Shown here: positions 27,472 to 36,198 of the stretch, one piece after another
Position numbering within the stretch: the stretch's first letter is position 1
Layout of the letters: each line of letters begins with the position of its first letter
Made by a program: the position numbers and the translations under genes
Source: CAVVJA01 sp963779485
GTDB lineage: Bacteria; Actinomycetota; Actinomycetes; Mycobacteriales; Jatrophihabitantaceae
Assembly: GCA_963779485.1 (NCBI GenBank)
Contig: CAVZYJ010000005.1
Span: 310,001 to 374,000 of the forward strand
DNA: 64,000 nucleotides
Direction of reading: 5' to 3'
Notes under the pieces: model-generated
Database searches by the model: none
What the model saw: only the letters and a program-made list of their open reading frames with translations
Told to the model about the DNA's origin: nothing

Positions 27472-28239
27472 TCACAGCGAGACCCGGCGGAGGATGCGGC
27501 GCAGCACCGGCCGGGGCGCAAGGCGGGCGGCACCGATGAGCGCCTTGTACCGAACGCTGGGGACGCTGACGGGTTTGCCGCGTCGCGCATCCGCGAGCGC
27601 GGCCGCCACGACATCGTCCGCGTCGAGCCACATCCAGGCCGGGACGCGCGACATGTCGACACCCGCGCGCTCGTGGAACTCGGTGTGCGCAAAACCCGGG
27701 CAGACCGCCATGACCCGAACGCCGGAGTCCGCCAGGCTCAGCGCCAGCGCCTCGCTGAACATCGTCACCCAGGCCTTGCTGGCCGAGTAGGTGACATTGC
27801 CCCGGCGCGGTACCAACCCGGCAACGGACGACACGTTGATGATCTCGCCGGCGCCGCGGGCCGTCATGGCTCGCACGGCCGCGTGCGAGAGGCGCAGCAC
27901 CGCTCGCACGTTGAGGTCGAGTTGGCGTTCCTCGTCGGCGATGTCCGCGCTGCCGAATCGCCGGTAGGTGGCCAGGCCCGCGTTGTTCACCAGGACGTCG
28001 ATCGGCCGGGCAGGGTCGGTCAGCCGCGCGGCCACCCGCGCGCAGCCGTCGTCCGTGACGAGATCGGCCGAAATCACCTCGACGTCTACGCCGTGCTGCT
28101 CCATCAACACGGTGCGAGCCGAGCTCAGTCGGTCAAGATCGCGAGCCACGAGTACGACGTCATGACCCTCCCCGGCCAAGGCGCGCGCGAACGCCGCGCC
28201 GTAACCGGAGGTCGCACCAGTAACGAGAGCGGTGCTCAG
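27472..28239 (-). CDS. short-chain dehydrogenase/reductase
   Basis: The protein has the SDR features: NADP-binding TGATSGYG at the N-terminus, NNAGLATY, and the catalytic SSVAG...YSASK with Tyr and Lys. The best reading begins LSTALVTGATSGYG with a CTG at 28,239; a TTG start at 28,179 would cut off the cofactor motif, and no in-frame ATG or GTG lies upstream. The start is therefore unusual or the 5' end has an error. Length would be about 255 residues, as for classical SDRs. The substrate is unknown. Confidence 0.82.
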   Translation of the reverse strand: MSTALVTGATSGYGAAFARALAGEGHDVVLVARDLDRLSSARTVLMEQHGVDVEVISADLVTDDGCARVAARLTDPARPIDVLVNNAGLATYRRFGSADIADEERQLDLNVRAVLRLSHAAVRAMTARGAGEIINVSSVAGLVPRRGNVTYSASKAWVTMFSEALALSLADSGVRVMAVCPGFAHTEFHERAGVDMSRVPAWMWLDADDVVAAALADARRGKPVSVPSVRYKALIGAARLAPRPVLRRILRRVSL

Positions 28240-28272
28240 CGGCGGGCCCTCACACCAATGCTCGCCGGACGG

Positions 28273-29061
28273 TCATCGGCCGCGAGACTTGCCGCGGCTG
28301 CGCCCGGTTCCGCCGCCACTCTTCGGCGCTGGCGAGGCCGGCGGCGACTGACCGTTGGCCTCCGTCGACGCTGGCCTGGTCTTGGCCTTGGTGCGCTGCA
28401 CCGGCGGAGCCGGCTTAGGCGCGCGGGCCCGGGACGGCGCGGGCTTCGTCGGCTGCGGAGCGGGCGAGCTCGCAGGGCGAGGCCGGAAGAGGGTGCCGAG
28501 ACCGCCGAGACCGCCGGCGCCCCCCGGTGTGCTCCCGGCGCGCTCCGGCCGGTTGGCGTTCAGGTAGAGCACGCTCGGTGGGAGGTTCACCGCGACCAGG
28601 GCTACGAGAAACGCCGCGGCCCCGAGGAAGGACGCGACCTTGACCTGGGTGGGTGCGCTCGACCCGACGACAATCAGGCCGCCGAGCCCGATCGAGCTAT
28701 AGCCGGTCAACGTGACCAGAACCCAGACTCCAACCAGTCCCCACCGCGTCCAGTACTTGCCCTCGCGCACCTTCAAGGCGATGAACACGAGCAACGCGGC
28801 GCCGATCACGCCGAAGATGAGCTGAACCGGGAGCGCCTTGCTGACGTTGTTCGCGACGTTGGCCAGATCCTGCTGAACCTGTTCGGCCGAATGCTTGGCC
28901 GTGTTCTTCGTGATCGTGGCGCGCTGCTGGTCCTCGATCCACGTACGCGCCGTGAAGTACGACGCCGGGCCGAGGACCGAGAAGGCCGCGGCCACGAGCG
29001 TAGCCATCCAGGTGACCTGGATGGTCCGTGGCTGCGGCCGGGCTGAGGATTGGTCGGTCAC
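28273..29061 (-). CDS. four-helix membrane protein with basic Pro/Ala-rich tail
   Basis: The 262-residue protein, GTG start, has transmembrane segments at about residues 17-38, 80-97, 105-130 and 139-160. Its cytoplasmic tail of about 95 residues is rich in Pro, Ala, Lys and Arg (PKPAPPVQRTKAKTRP, RSRGKSRGR), which may bind nucleic acid or anionic lipid. No family is recognised. It is divergent from the DUF4190-like gene 94 bases away. Confidence 0.6.
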   Translation of the reverse strand: MTDQSSARPQPRTIQVTWMATLVAAAFSVLGPASYFTARTWIEDQQRATITKNTAKHSAEQVQQDLANVANNVSKALPVQLIFGVIGAALLVFIALKVREGKYWTRWGLVGVWVLVTLTGYSSIGLGGLIVVGSSAPTQVKVASFLGAAAFLVALVAVNLPPSVLYLNANRPERAGSTPGGAGGLGGLGTLFRPRPASSPAPQPTKPAPSRARAPKPAPPVQRTKAKTRPASTEANGQSPPASPAPKSGGGTGRSRGKSRGR

Positions 29062-29155
29062 GCCGGAAGTGTACGTGCGCTGCCCGTAAACACCAGAACG
29101 ACTAGAGTTCGAAGACGAAGCGTCCCTGGGGCGCGGTCCATCGAGAGGGACGATC

Positions 29156-29845
29156 GTGACATCAACCCCGCCGCCGGAGGAGCCCCGGTCGCAATCGGGG
29201 CGATCCGATGATCCTTGGGGGCGCCCGGACGACGCCGCTCGGTCTGACCGTCCGACCCCGGACCCGAGCGCGCCCGGCGACTACGAGCAGAGCACCGGTC
29301 GATTCGAGCAGCCGACGTCCAGTGGCTACGAGCAGCCTGGGCCGGCCTGGTCGGCGCCGTCCCTGCCGCCGCAGCCCTACTCGTCGGCACCGCCATCCGG
29401 GCCGTCCCAGCCGGCGTGGAACGTGCCGCCGCAGGAGCAACCGTTCGACCCGTACCGCTTCGGTCCGCCGGAACCGAGCCAGTTCGAATCCTTTCCGACC
29501 GCCCCCGACTCCCATCAGTACCGGCAACCGGCTACCGGCAACGGCAAGGCAATCGCCGGACTGGTACTCGGCATCCTGGCGCTGATCCTGTCGTTCTTGA
29601 CGCTGTTCGACATTCCGTTGATCGTCCTGGGCATCGTTTTCAGCGTGCTCGGGCTCCGAGCGGCCGCCCGGGGCGCCGGAGGGCGGGGTATGGCCATCGC
29701 CGGTTTGACCTGCGCCATCATCGGTGCGATCGCCGCCACGACGCTGTTCATCGTCGTGTACAACCGCGCGAAGGACTGCTCGGATCGGTTCGACACCGGG
29801 ACGTCGGCCTACCGAATCTGCCTGCAGCACGGCTTCAACGGCTGA
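29156..29845 (+). CDS. DUF4190-type membrane protein
   Basis: The 229-residue product (GTG start, GAGAGGGA ribosome binding site) has a disordered N-terminal half rich in Pro, Ser, Gln and Tyr with repeats around YEQ, then the DUF4190 domain: two transmembrane helices (GLVLGILALILSFLTLFDI, MAIAGLTCAIIGAIAATTLF) with a VLGIVFSVLGLRAAARG loop. The family has no known function. The next gene, another small membrane protein with a Pro-rich head, starts 22 bases downstream. Confidence 0.78.
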   Translation: MTSTPPPEEPRSQSGRSDDPWGRPDDAARSDRPTPDPSAPGDYEQSTGRFEQPTSSGYEQPGPAWSAPSLPPQPYSSAPPSGPSQPAWNVPPQEQPFDPYRFGPPEPSQFESFPTAPDSHQYRQPATGNGKAIAGLVLGILALILSFLTLFDIPLIVLGIVFSVLGLRAAARGAGGRGMAIAGLTCAIIGAIAATTLFIVVYNRAKDCSDRFDTGTSAYRICLQHGFNG

Positions 29846-29867
29846 CCGGCGGACGAGGCGTTAGCGA

Positions 29868-30500
29868 ATGAACGAAAACCCGCCGCCGTGGCCGCCTCCG
29901 TCCTGGTCGGCCCACGATCCGAACGAGGGCTACTCCGGGCCGCCGCCGACTGGCGCCTCTCGTCCCTCCCCGTTCGAACCGCCTCCAACGTTTCCGGGCC
30001 AGACCTTTCCCACGCCGGCCGAGCCGGACAGCGCGCGGGTGTGGGTGAGCCGGCCAAGCTCGGTCCTCTGGGCCGGCGTGATCTGCTATGTCATGGGCGG
30101 AATGCTCATCGTGGCGGCCTTCATCCTCTTCGTGGGTGCATCCATCGTCCGCAGTATCGACAGCCTCACCGATAGCAACAACATCGGCACGACGGTCGAG
30201 CTGATCATCGATGCGCTCGTCAACTTCGGGGTAGCCGGGCTGCTGATCGCGGGCGGAGTCATGTTCAGCGGCGGCCGGTCCCGGGGGCGGCAGCTGCTCA
30301 CGATCGGCGTCGCGATCTGCCTGGTCGAGTGCGTCTACTGGATCTTCCTGGCGCACGCCAACACCATCATCTGGACGATCCTGTTCGTCGTACTGTCGAT
30401 CATCGCGCTGGCGCTCGCCTGGACGAAGGAAACCTCCGAATGGCTGCGGGTCACGACAATGCCTAACGAGCCCCGCGCCGGGGGTTACTACCAGTTCTGA
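29868..30500 (+). CDS. Pro-rich, four-helix membrane protein
   Basis: This 210-residue protein has a Pro/Trp-rich cytoplasmic head (PPPWPPPSWSAHDPNE), then four transmembrane segments (WAGVICYVMGGMLIVAAFIL, FGVAGLLIAGGVMF, LTIGVAICLVECVYWIFLA, IIWTILFVVLSIIALALAW). It follows the DUF4190-like gene and probably shares its transcript. No family is recognised. Confidence 0.65.
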   Translation: MNENPPPWPPPSWSAHDPNEGYSGPPPTGASRPSPFEPPPTFPGQTFPTPAEPDSARVWVSRPSSVLWAGVICYVMGGMLIVAAFILFVGASIVRSIDSLTDSNNIGTTVELIIDALVNFGVAGLLIAGGVMFSGGRSRGRQLLTIGVAICLVECVYWIFLAHANTIIWTILFVVLSIIALALAWTKETSEWLRVTTMPNEPRAGGYYQF

Positions 30501-30501
30501 C

Positions 30502-30543
30502 AAGAGCCGACAGCCCTGCGCGACACTAGGTGCGGAGGCTCTT
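30502..30543. terminator. inverted repeat between convergent genes
   Basis: AAGAGCC (30,502-30,508) and GGCTCTT (30,537-30,543) are complementary over seven bases around a 28-base loop, in the 46-base gap between the convergent membrane-protein gene and clpB. The long loop makes this a weak candidate. Confidence 0.35.
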
Positions 30544-30546
30544 CGG

Positions 30547-33117
30547 TCAGGCTGCGTCGACCGTCAGCGCGGACCGGTCGTCGAGAACGTCGACGTGGAC
30601 GGTCTGGCCGTCACGGATCTCGCCGGCCAACAGGGCCCGAGCTAGCGTGTCGCCGATGGCGGTCTGCACCAGCCGCCGCAGCGGTCGGGCGCCGTAGACC
30701 GGATCGAAGCCGTTCATCGCCAGCCATTCTCGAGCGGCGTCGGTGACGTCGAGCGTGAGCCGTCGGCCTTCGAGTCGACGGGCGAGCGCCGCGACCTGGA
30801 TGTCGACGATCTTCGTCAACTCCTCGGTGGTCAGCGAGTCGAACACGACGATGTCGTCGAGCCGGTTCAGGAACTCCGGCTTGAACTGCTCGCGCACAAT
30901 GGCGAGCACGGCATCCTTCTTGGCGGCGTCGGGCATTTCGGACGCGAGAGCATGTGACCCGAGGTTGGACGTCAGGACGAGAATCGCGTTGCGGAAATCC
31001 ACCGTGCGACCCTGACCATCGGTCAGCCGGCCGTCGTCGAGCACCTGGAGCAGCACGTCGAACACGTCCGGATGTGCCTTCTCGACCTCGTCCAGCAGCA
31101 CCACGCTGTACGGGCGGCGCCGGACGGCCTCGGTCAGCTGTCCACCCTCGTCGTAGCCGACGTAGCCGGGTGGAGCGCCGACGAGCCGGGCCACGGAGTG
31201 CTTCTCGCTGTACTCGCTCATGTCGATGCGCACCATGGCGCGCTCGTCGTCGAATAGGAACGCAGCGAGCGCCTTGGCCAGTTCCGTCTTGCCGACGCCG
31301 GTCGGCCCGAGGAACAGGAACGATCCGGTCGGCCGGTCCGGGTCGGAGATGCCGGCGCGCGCCCGGCGCACCGCGTCGGAAACGGCCCGCACCGCGGCCG
31401 GCTGGCCGATCACGCGCGCGCCGAGCTCGTCTTCCATCCGCAGCAGCTTGGCGGTCTCCCCCTCCATGAGCCGCCCGGCCGGGATGCCGGTCCAGGCGGC
31501 GACCACCTCGGCGACGTCGTCGGCCGTGACCTCCTCCTTGACCAGCACGTCCTGCGCGGCGTCGGCCTCGGACGCGCCGAGCAGTTCCTTCTCGGCCGCG
31601 GGGATATCGGCGTAGAGCAACCGCGAGGCGGTCTCGAAATCACCGTCGCGTTGGGCTCGCTCGGCCTGCCCGCGCAGGTCGTCCAGCCGCTCCTTGAGCT
31701 CGCCGACCCGGTTCAGCCCGGCCTTCTCTCGCTCCCAACGGGCGTTGAGCGCGTCCAGCTGCTCGCTGCGGTCGGCCAGTTCCGCCCGCAGCCGGGTCAG
31801 TCGCTCGACGGATGCTTTGTCCTGCTCCTTGGCGAGCGCCATCTCCTCCATGCGCAGGCGGTCGACGGCGCGCTGCAACTGGTCGATCTCGACCGGCTGG
31901 GAATCGATCTCCATGCGCAGTCGCGACGCCGCCTCGTCGACGAGGTCGATCGCCTTGTCGGGCAGGTAACGCGACGTGATGTACCGATCGGACAGGGTCG
32001 CGGCGGCGACCAGCGCGCCGTCGCTGATCTGCACCTTGTGGTGGGCCTCGTAGCGACTCTTCAGGCCGCGCAGGATGCCGATGGTGTCCTCGACCGAGGG
32101 CTCGCCAACGAAGACCTGCTGGAAGCGACGTTCCAGCGCGGGGTCTTTCTCGATCCGCTCGCGATACTCGTCCAGCGTGGTGGCACCGACCATGCGCAGC
32201 TCGCCCCGGGCGAGCATCGGCTTGAGCATGTTGCCGGCATCCATCGCGCTCTCTCCGGCTGCGCCTGCGCCGACAACCGTGTGCAGCTCGTCGATGAACG
32301 TGATGACCTGGCCGCCGGAATCCTTGATCTCGTTCAGGACGGCCTTGAGTCGCTCCTCGAACTCTCCGCGATACTTCGCGCCGGCGACCATCGCCGCGAG
32401 GTCCAGGGCGACCAGCTTCTTGCCGCGCAGGGACTCGGGGATGTCGCCCGCGACGATGCGCTGGGCTAGACCCTCGACGACCGCCGTCTTGCCGACGCCG
32501 GGCTCGCCGATGAGGACCGGGTTGTTCTTGGTGCGGCGGCTGAGCACCTGGATGACTCGGCGAATCTCACTGTCCCGCCCGATGACAGGGTCGATCTGGC
32601 CCTCGCGGGCGCGCGCCGTCAGATCGACGCCGTACTTCTCGAGGGCCTGGAAGGTGCCCTCCGGATCGAGGCTGGTGACGCGGGCCGAGCCGCGGACCGA
32701 CTGCAGCGCATCTGCGAGCGTCGCTGGCGTCACGCCGCGGTCAGCGAGCAGGGTCGCGACGTCGCCACCCTGCTGGGCCAGCGCGATCAGCAGATGCTCG
32801 GTCGAGACGTACTCGTCGCTGCGGTCGCGAGCCTCCCGTTCGGCGGCGCTCAGCACCGCGAGGAAGGCCCGGGACGCCTGCGGCGCGCCCACCGACGCGC
32901 CCGAGGCGGCCGGCAAGCGGTCCACGAGCTGCGCCGCGGCGGCTCGGACGGCCAGCGGATCGACGCCCAGCGTGGCCAGCAGCGGCCGGGTGAGACCCTC
33001 GGTGTCGTCGAGCAGCGCCACGGCCAGGTGGGCCGGCTCGGTCGCCGGGTTACCGCGCTCTGCGGCCGCCCGTACCGCCGCCGAAACCGCCTGCTGGCTG
33101 CGGGTGGTCAGATCCAT
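30547..33117 (-). CDS. clpB: ATP-dependent chaperone ClpB
   Basis: ClpB is a hexameric AAA+ disaggregase that works with DnaK. The 856-residue protein has the Clp_N repeat domain (1-145), a first AAA domain with GEPGVGKTAVVEG near residue 205, a middle coiled coil (about 410-525), and a second AAA domain with GPTGVGKTELAKAL near residue 608, then the D2-small domain. Motifs and length are complete. An HspR HAIR-like inverted repeat lies just upstream. Confidence 0.96.
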   Translation of the reverse strand: MDLTTRSQQAVSAAVRAAAERGNPATEPAHLAVALLDDTEGLTRPLLATLGVDPLAVRAAAAQLVDRLPAASGASVGAPQASRAFLAVLSAAEREARDRSDEYVSTEHLLIALAQQGGDVATLLADRGVTPATLADALQSVRGSARVTSLDPEGTFQALEKYGVDLTARAREGQIDPVIGRDSEIRRVIQVLSRRTKNNPVLIGEPGVGKTAVVEGLAQRIVAGDIPESLRGKKLVALDLAAMVAGAKYRGEFEERLKAVLNEIKDSGGQVITFIDELHTVVGAGAAGESAMDAGNMLKPMLARGELRMVGATTLDEYRERIEKDPALERRFQQVFVGEPSVEDTIGILRGLKSRYEAHHKVQISDGALVAAATLSDRYITSRYLPDKAIDLVDEAASRLRMEIDSQPVEIDQLQRAVDRLRMEEMALAKEQDKASVERLTRLRAELADRSEQLDALNARWEREKAGLNRVGELKERLDDLRGQAERAQRDGDFETASRLLYADIPAAEKELLGASEADAAQDVLVKEEVTADDVAEVVAAWTGIPAGRLMEGETAKLLRMEDELGARVIGQPAAVRAVSDAVRRARAGISDPDRPTGSFLFLGPTGVGKTELAKALAAFLFDDERAMVRIDMSEYSEKHSVARLVGAPPGYVGYDEGGQLTEAVRRRPYSVVLLDEVEKAHPDVFDVLLQVLDDGRLTDGQGRTVDFRNAILVLTSNLGSHALASEMPDAAKKDAVLAIVREQFKPEFLNRLDDIVVFDSLTTEELTKIVDIQVAALARRLEGRRLTLDVTDAAREWLAMNGFDPVYGARPLRRLVQTAIGDTLARALLAGEIRDGQTVHVDVLDDRSALTVDAA

Positions 33118-33170
33118 GGGTGTCCTTTGCTATCTCGCTCGATCTTCGGTCATTGGTGGCAACGCCCCGC

Positions 33171-33195
33171 AAGTTGAGTCTGTTCCGCTCAACTT
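33171..33195. promoter_or_regulatory. HAIR-like operator upstream of clpB
   Basis: AAGTTGAG (33,171-33,178) and CTCAACTT (33,188-33,195) are a perfect inverted repeat. Read as GTTGAGT-N7-GCTCAAC it matches the HspR-associated HAIR element (CTTGAGT-N7-ACTCAAG) in its core and spacing. HspR represses dnaK and clpB in actinobacteria. It lies about 54 bases upstream of the clpB start. Confidence 0.72.
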
Positions 33196-33230
33196 AACCA
33201 CTTCCGGAGTGGGTCCGGAATCCTGCGTCG

Positions 33231-34124
33231 GTGCGGAACGGAGGCGTCCGGACGGCCCGGGCGCTTGCCGTCCTCGGGCTCATCGGCGTCCTCGCCACCG
33301 CCTGCACGGCGCACGCGGCCGGCGTCCCGGGCTCGACGTCGCCCAACACGCGATCAGGGCCGCCGACGCCGGTCGGTGGCAGCTGGCGAAGCCTGCAAGT
33401 CCCGGCATCAGCCGTTCCTGGCGGTCACCGCGAGGTCCTCGTTTACACCCCGGCCGTCGCGAAGCCGGACCGATTGCCCGTGCTCTACCTGCTGCACGGC
33501 GAGCCCGGTGCGGCAAGCGATCTGTGCAACCCGTCGGTGGGAAGCACCCTCGCCGCTCTCTTCTCCTCCGGCGTAGCGCCCTTCGTGGTCGCCTGCCCGG
33601 ATGGCAACGACGACGACTTCGCCGACACCGAGTGGGCCAACTCGGTCAATGGCCGCAGCCAGGTAGAGACCTTCGTCACCGGCCCGCTCATCAGCACGGT
33701 GGAGGGCGCGCACCCTCGTCCTCGCGGGATGCGCGCGATTGGTGGCTTCTCGATGGGCGGGTACGGAGCGGCGATGCTCGCCCTCCGGCACCCGAACCTG
33801 TACGGGCAGGTCGCCTCACTCGCCGGGTATTTCACCATCGACGACCCGGACGGGGTCTTCGGCGACAATCCGGCTATGCAGGCAGCCTACAACCCGACTG
33901 ACCTCGTCTCCGGTGCCGCGCGGATCCGCTGGCTGCTCATCGAGGCAGCCAGCGACGATCTCGCCCTCACCGCCCACGCGTCCGAGCCGTACGCGACGCT
34001 GCTGCAACAACACGGCGCCACAGTTGATCTTCGTATCACCGCCGGCGGTCACGACATCACCTGGGCCGAAGCGCAACTGCCCGCGGTCGCGAGGTTCCTT
34101 GCCGCCGGCTGGGCCAGCGGCTGA
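33231..34124 (+). CDS. lipoprotein esterase, alpha/beta hydrolase
   Basis: The 297-residue product (GTG start) has a lipoprotein signal with LATAC at about residues 22-26 and then an esterase D-like domain: LPVLYLLHGEPGA oxyanion segment, nucleophile elbow GGFSMGGYGA, and catalytic His in AGGHDITWAEAQLP. This is the family of trehalose mycolyltransferase-like and S-formylglutathione-hydrolase-like esterases. It probably acts at the cell surface. The substrate is unknown. It is divergent from clpB, so the region between carries two promoters. Confidence 0.85.
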   Translation: MRNGGVRTARALAVLGLIGVLATACTAHAAGVPGSTSPNTRSGPPTPVGGSWRSLQVPASAVPGGHREVLVYTPAVAKPDRLPVLYLLHGEPGAASDLCNPSVGSTLAALFSSGVAPFVVACPDGNDDDFADTEWANSVNGRSQVETFVTGPLISTVEGAHPRPRGMRAIGGFSMGGYGAAMLALRHPNLYGQVASLAGYFTIDDPDGVFGDNPAMQAAYNPTDLVSGAARIRWLLIEAASDDLALTAHASEPYATLLQQHGATVDLRITAGGHDITWAEAQLPAVARFLAAGWASG

Positions 34125-34133
34125 TATCGCGGC

Positions 34134-34430
34134 TTAGACCCTCGGCTTGCGCCGCCGGCGGATTACCAGCCCGATGAGAACGCCCACCACGGCCGCGATC
34201 AAGAGGGCCAGGAACAACGGCGCGTGGATCTCTGGACCAATCAACCGCATCGTGACCGAACGGGTGTTCTCGACGGCGAACACGACCAGCAGGATGAGCA
34301 ACACCCCGCCGACAATGAGCCGGGCGTTGATCCGGCGCTTGGGTCGCTCCGCCGGGCCGCGCGGGCCAGGCTGCGGGACGCCAGGATACGGGGCACCGGG
34401 TCCGGGTTGACCTGCATACGGATCGGTCAT
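34134..34430 (-). CDS. LapA domain membrane protein
   Basis: The 98-residue protein starts at MTDPYAGQPGPGAPYPG with a GGAGGT ribosome binding site. A Pro/Gly-rich head is followed by a first helix (ARLIVGGVLLILLVVFAVEN), the conserved NTRSVTMRLIGPEIHAPLFLALLIAAVVG and a second helix, as in the LapA domain, and a basic end (RRRRKPRV). The LapA family has no settled role. It ends nine bases from the esterase stop in the convergent direction. Confidence 0.85.
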   Translation of the reverse strand: MTDPYAGQPGPGAPYPGVPQPGPRGPAERPKRRINARLIVGGVLLILLVVFAVENTRSVTMRLIGPEIHAPLFLALLIAAVVGVLIGLVIRRRRKPRV

Positions 34431-34490
34431 GGTGACCTCCTCCATGGCTGCCCTACGTGAGCAAGTATCCGCCTGGTGAGGGTAGCTTCG

Positions 34491-34509
34491 GTCGTGATCT
34501 TGGACCACG
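34491..34509. repeat. single arm of the dispersed hairpin repeat
   Basis: The sequence TCGTGATCTTGGACCACGA (34,492-34,510 region) holds the left arm of the hairpin repeat, with no complementary right arm nearby. It lies between the LapA gene and the amidohydrolase operator, at one edge of the 34.5-38.4 kb gene block. Confidence 0.6.
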
Positions 34510-34537
34510 ACGGATAGCTGTCGGTCGCAGACGGCAG

Positions 34538-34573
34538 GTCTACTATGCGACGCAAACGAATCACATAGTAGAC
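34538..34573. promoter_or_regulatory. perfect 10-base inverted repeat upstream of amidohydrolase
   Basis: GTCTACTATG (34,538-34,547) and CATAGTAGAC (34,564-34,573) are exact reverse complements with a 16-base spacer, ending 16 bases before the ATG. The left arm contains TACTAT, which could serve as a -10 box, so binding of a repressor would block it. The nearby XRE-cupin regulator (35,482-36,096) is an obvious candidate; no second copy is visible at its own promoter. Confidence 0.72.
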
Positions 34574-34589
34574 GTGATGAGGGGGCGGC

Positions 34590-35453
34590 ATGGCATCACC
34601 CGATCGGGTCAAGGGACGCGTCATCGACGCACACAGCCACATCGGTGAGATGCAGGCGTGGCCGTTCTACAACTTGAAGGAGCCGGTCAAGCCGACGGTC
34701 TACGAATTCGCAGACGCCCAGGCCTACCTTCGGCATCTCGACGGCCTGGGGGTCGAGCGGGGCCTGGTCCTGCCCAACTACGGCATCCCGGTCCAAGGTC
34801 AGCCCTTCTCGCTCAACCCGCTCGTGCTCGACTCGATCCAGTCCAGCGATCGATTGGTCGGCGGTATCTGGGTGTCTTTTCTCCCTCAGAACAAGGAAAT
34901 GACGCTCGCGGCTTTACAGCTCGCCGGCGAGCCTGGTGTCGTCGCCCTCAAGACGACATTCCTGCTCGGCGGCAACCCCGACCCGGGAACCTGGGACGAC
35001 GACACCCGCGAGATCGCCGAGACCTGCTTCGCCGCGGTCGAAGAGCATGACTTGGTCTTTCACTTCCACACGAGCGCGGGCGGCTCTTCGGACATCAACA
35101 ACTTCGTCCCACTCGTCGAGCAGTACGGCAAGCGAATCAAGATCTATCTGGTGCATTTCGGTGGTGGGGTGAGCGGCCACATCAAGCTCGTTCCTCAGTT
35201 CCTCGATTGGGTGGAGCAGGGCTTCCGGGTGTATTGCGACACCACCTGGACGATCGGATTCGGCGCGCGGTGGTTGATGACCGAGATCGAGCGGCGCGGC
35301 ATCGGAGAAGACCGGGTGCTGTTCGCTTCCGACGAGCCGTGGAGCGATTTCTGGGGTGAGTACTGGAAGATCAATGGTGCGCCGGTAAGCGAGGAGCTCA
35401 AGCAACGCATCCTGTACCAAAACTACGAAGCGCTCTACGGCGGACGCGCCTGA
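34590..35453 (+). CDS. amidohydrolase family protein (TIM barrel)
   Basis: The 287-residue protein has the amidohydrolase-2 hallmarks: HxH metal motif VIDAHSHIGE (His15, His17), the conserved HFHTSAGGSSDI segment with another possible His ligand, YLVHFGGG, and ASDEPWSDFW with the C-terminal Asp. The family includes decarboxylases and hydrolases of ring or amide substrates; the exact reaction cannot be told. A perfect inverted repeat precedes the gene, and a GAGGGGG ribosome binding site lies before the ATG. Downstream genes are the XRE-cupin regulator (opposite strand) and the flavoprotein operon. Confidence 0.85.
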   Translation: MASPDRVKGRVIDAHSHIGEMQAWPFYNLKEPVKPTVYEFADAQAYLRHLDGLGVERGLVLPNYGIPVQGQPFSLNPLVLDSIQSSDRLVGGIWVSFLPQNKEMTLAALQLAGEPGVVALKTTFLLGGNPDPGTWDDDTREIAETCFAAVEEHDLVFHFHTSAGGSSDINNFVPLVEQYGKRIKIYLVHFGGGVSGHIKLVPQFLDWVEQGFRVYCDTTWTIGFGARWLMTEIERRGIGEDRVLFASDEPWSDFWGEYWKINGAPVSEELKQRILYQNYEALYGGRA

Positions 35454-35481
35454 TTAAGAGCCTCGGCCAGGCTCGAACCCG

Positions 35482-36096
35482 TCAGGAGTCGCGCAGCGCG
35501 ATCCAGACTGCCCGCGCCCGCGTCTTGCCCTCGTTCACCCAGTGGTGGTCCTGGTCCCCGATGAAATGCAGCGCATCCCCACGGCCCAATCGGTAGCGGG
35601 TGCCGGCGATGTCGAACGTCAGCTCACCTTCGAGGACGAAGATCAGCTCCTCGCCCGGGTGGACGAGCGGCTTGTCGCCGCTGTTCGCACCGGCTTCGAC
35701 CGTCGCCACCGCCGCCGCGCTCCGAAACGGGGTGTAGGGACCCGACACGCCGGCCAGCGAGAGCCCGGCGTGCGGCGTGTAGACCGCTGGTCGACGGCCA
35801 GCCGGCGTGAAGGCAACCGGTTCCCGAGGACCCTCGTCGCTGTCGACGAAGTAGCTCACCGGACGGTCGAGCGCAGTCGCGATCTTGAGCAGCGTGGTGA
35901 TCGTGGGAACCATGTCGTTGCGCTCGATCTTGTGGATCGCCGCGGCGGACACCTCGGCTCGTGCGGCCAGCTGCTGAAGCGAGAAATGCCTTTCCTGGCG
36001 GAGGTGTTTCAACCGCGGACCGATCGAGCTCACGATCCCATCGACGTGCTCGTCCAGCCGGACCGCGCGGGCGGACTTGGTCGTCGTGCGAGTCAT
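35482..36096 (-). CDS. XRE-cupin transcriptional regulator
   Basis: The 204-residue product starts at MTRTTTKSARAVRLDEHVD. Residues about 20-80 are an XRE helix-turn-helix (FSLQQLAARAEVSAAAIHKIERND), and the C-terminus is a cupin (PGEELIFVLEGELTFDI and GDALHFIGDQDHHWVNEG), which could bind a small ligand or metal. Such regulators usually control neighbouring catabolic genes. It is convergent to the amidohydrolase and divergent from the flavoprotein operon; it may control both. A longer frame to 36,147 would cover the promoter and is rejected. Confidence 0.88.
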   Translation of the reverse strand: MTRTTTKSARAVRLDEHVDGIVSSIGPRLKHLRQERHFSLQQLAARAEVSAAAIHKIERNDMVPTITTLLKIATALDRPVSYFVDSDEGPREPVAFTPAGRRPAVYTPHAGLSLAGVSGPYTPFRSAAAVATVEAGANSGDKPLVHPGEELIFVLEGELTFDIAGTRYRLGRGDALHFIGDQDHHWVNEGKTRARAVWIALRDS

Positions 36097-36106
36097 CTGT
36101 GGTCCC

Positions 36107-36134
36107 TTGACGGTTGAGCGGCATCCAATATAGT
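36107..36134 (+). promoter_or_regulatory. sigma-70-like promoter for flavoprotein operon
   Basis: TTGACG (36,107-36,112) and TATAGT (36,129-36,134) are separated by 16 bases in the divergent gap between the XRE-cupin and flavoprotein genes. The A/T-rich run after it stands out from the high-GC surroundings. A TTGAC...GTCAA pair brackets the box (36,107-36,147) and might be an operator. Confidence 0.6.
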
Positions 36135-36198
36135 GAAAAAAAGTCAATCATGGTGAGCGGGCCGAGCTTCGGCGTGGCTTCGCCACCTCGGGCCATAG

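Noticed and set aside
35456..35485. tRNA-like T-arm GGGTTCGAGCC on the minus strand
   Set aside because: Only a T-arm-like string is present; the matching D-arm and anticodon region would lie inside the XRE-cupin gene and do not fold.
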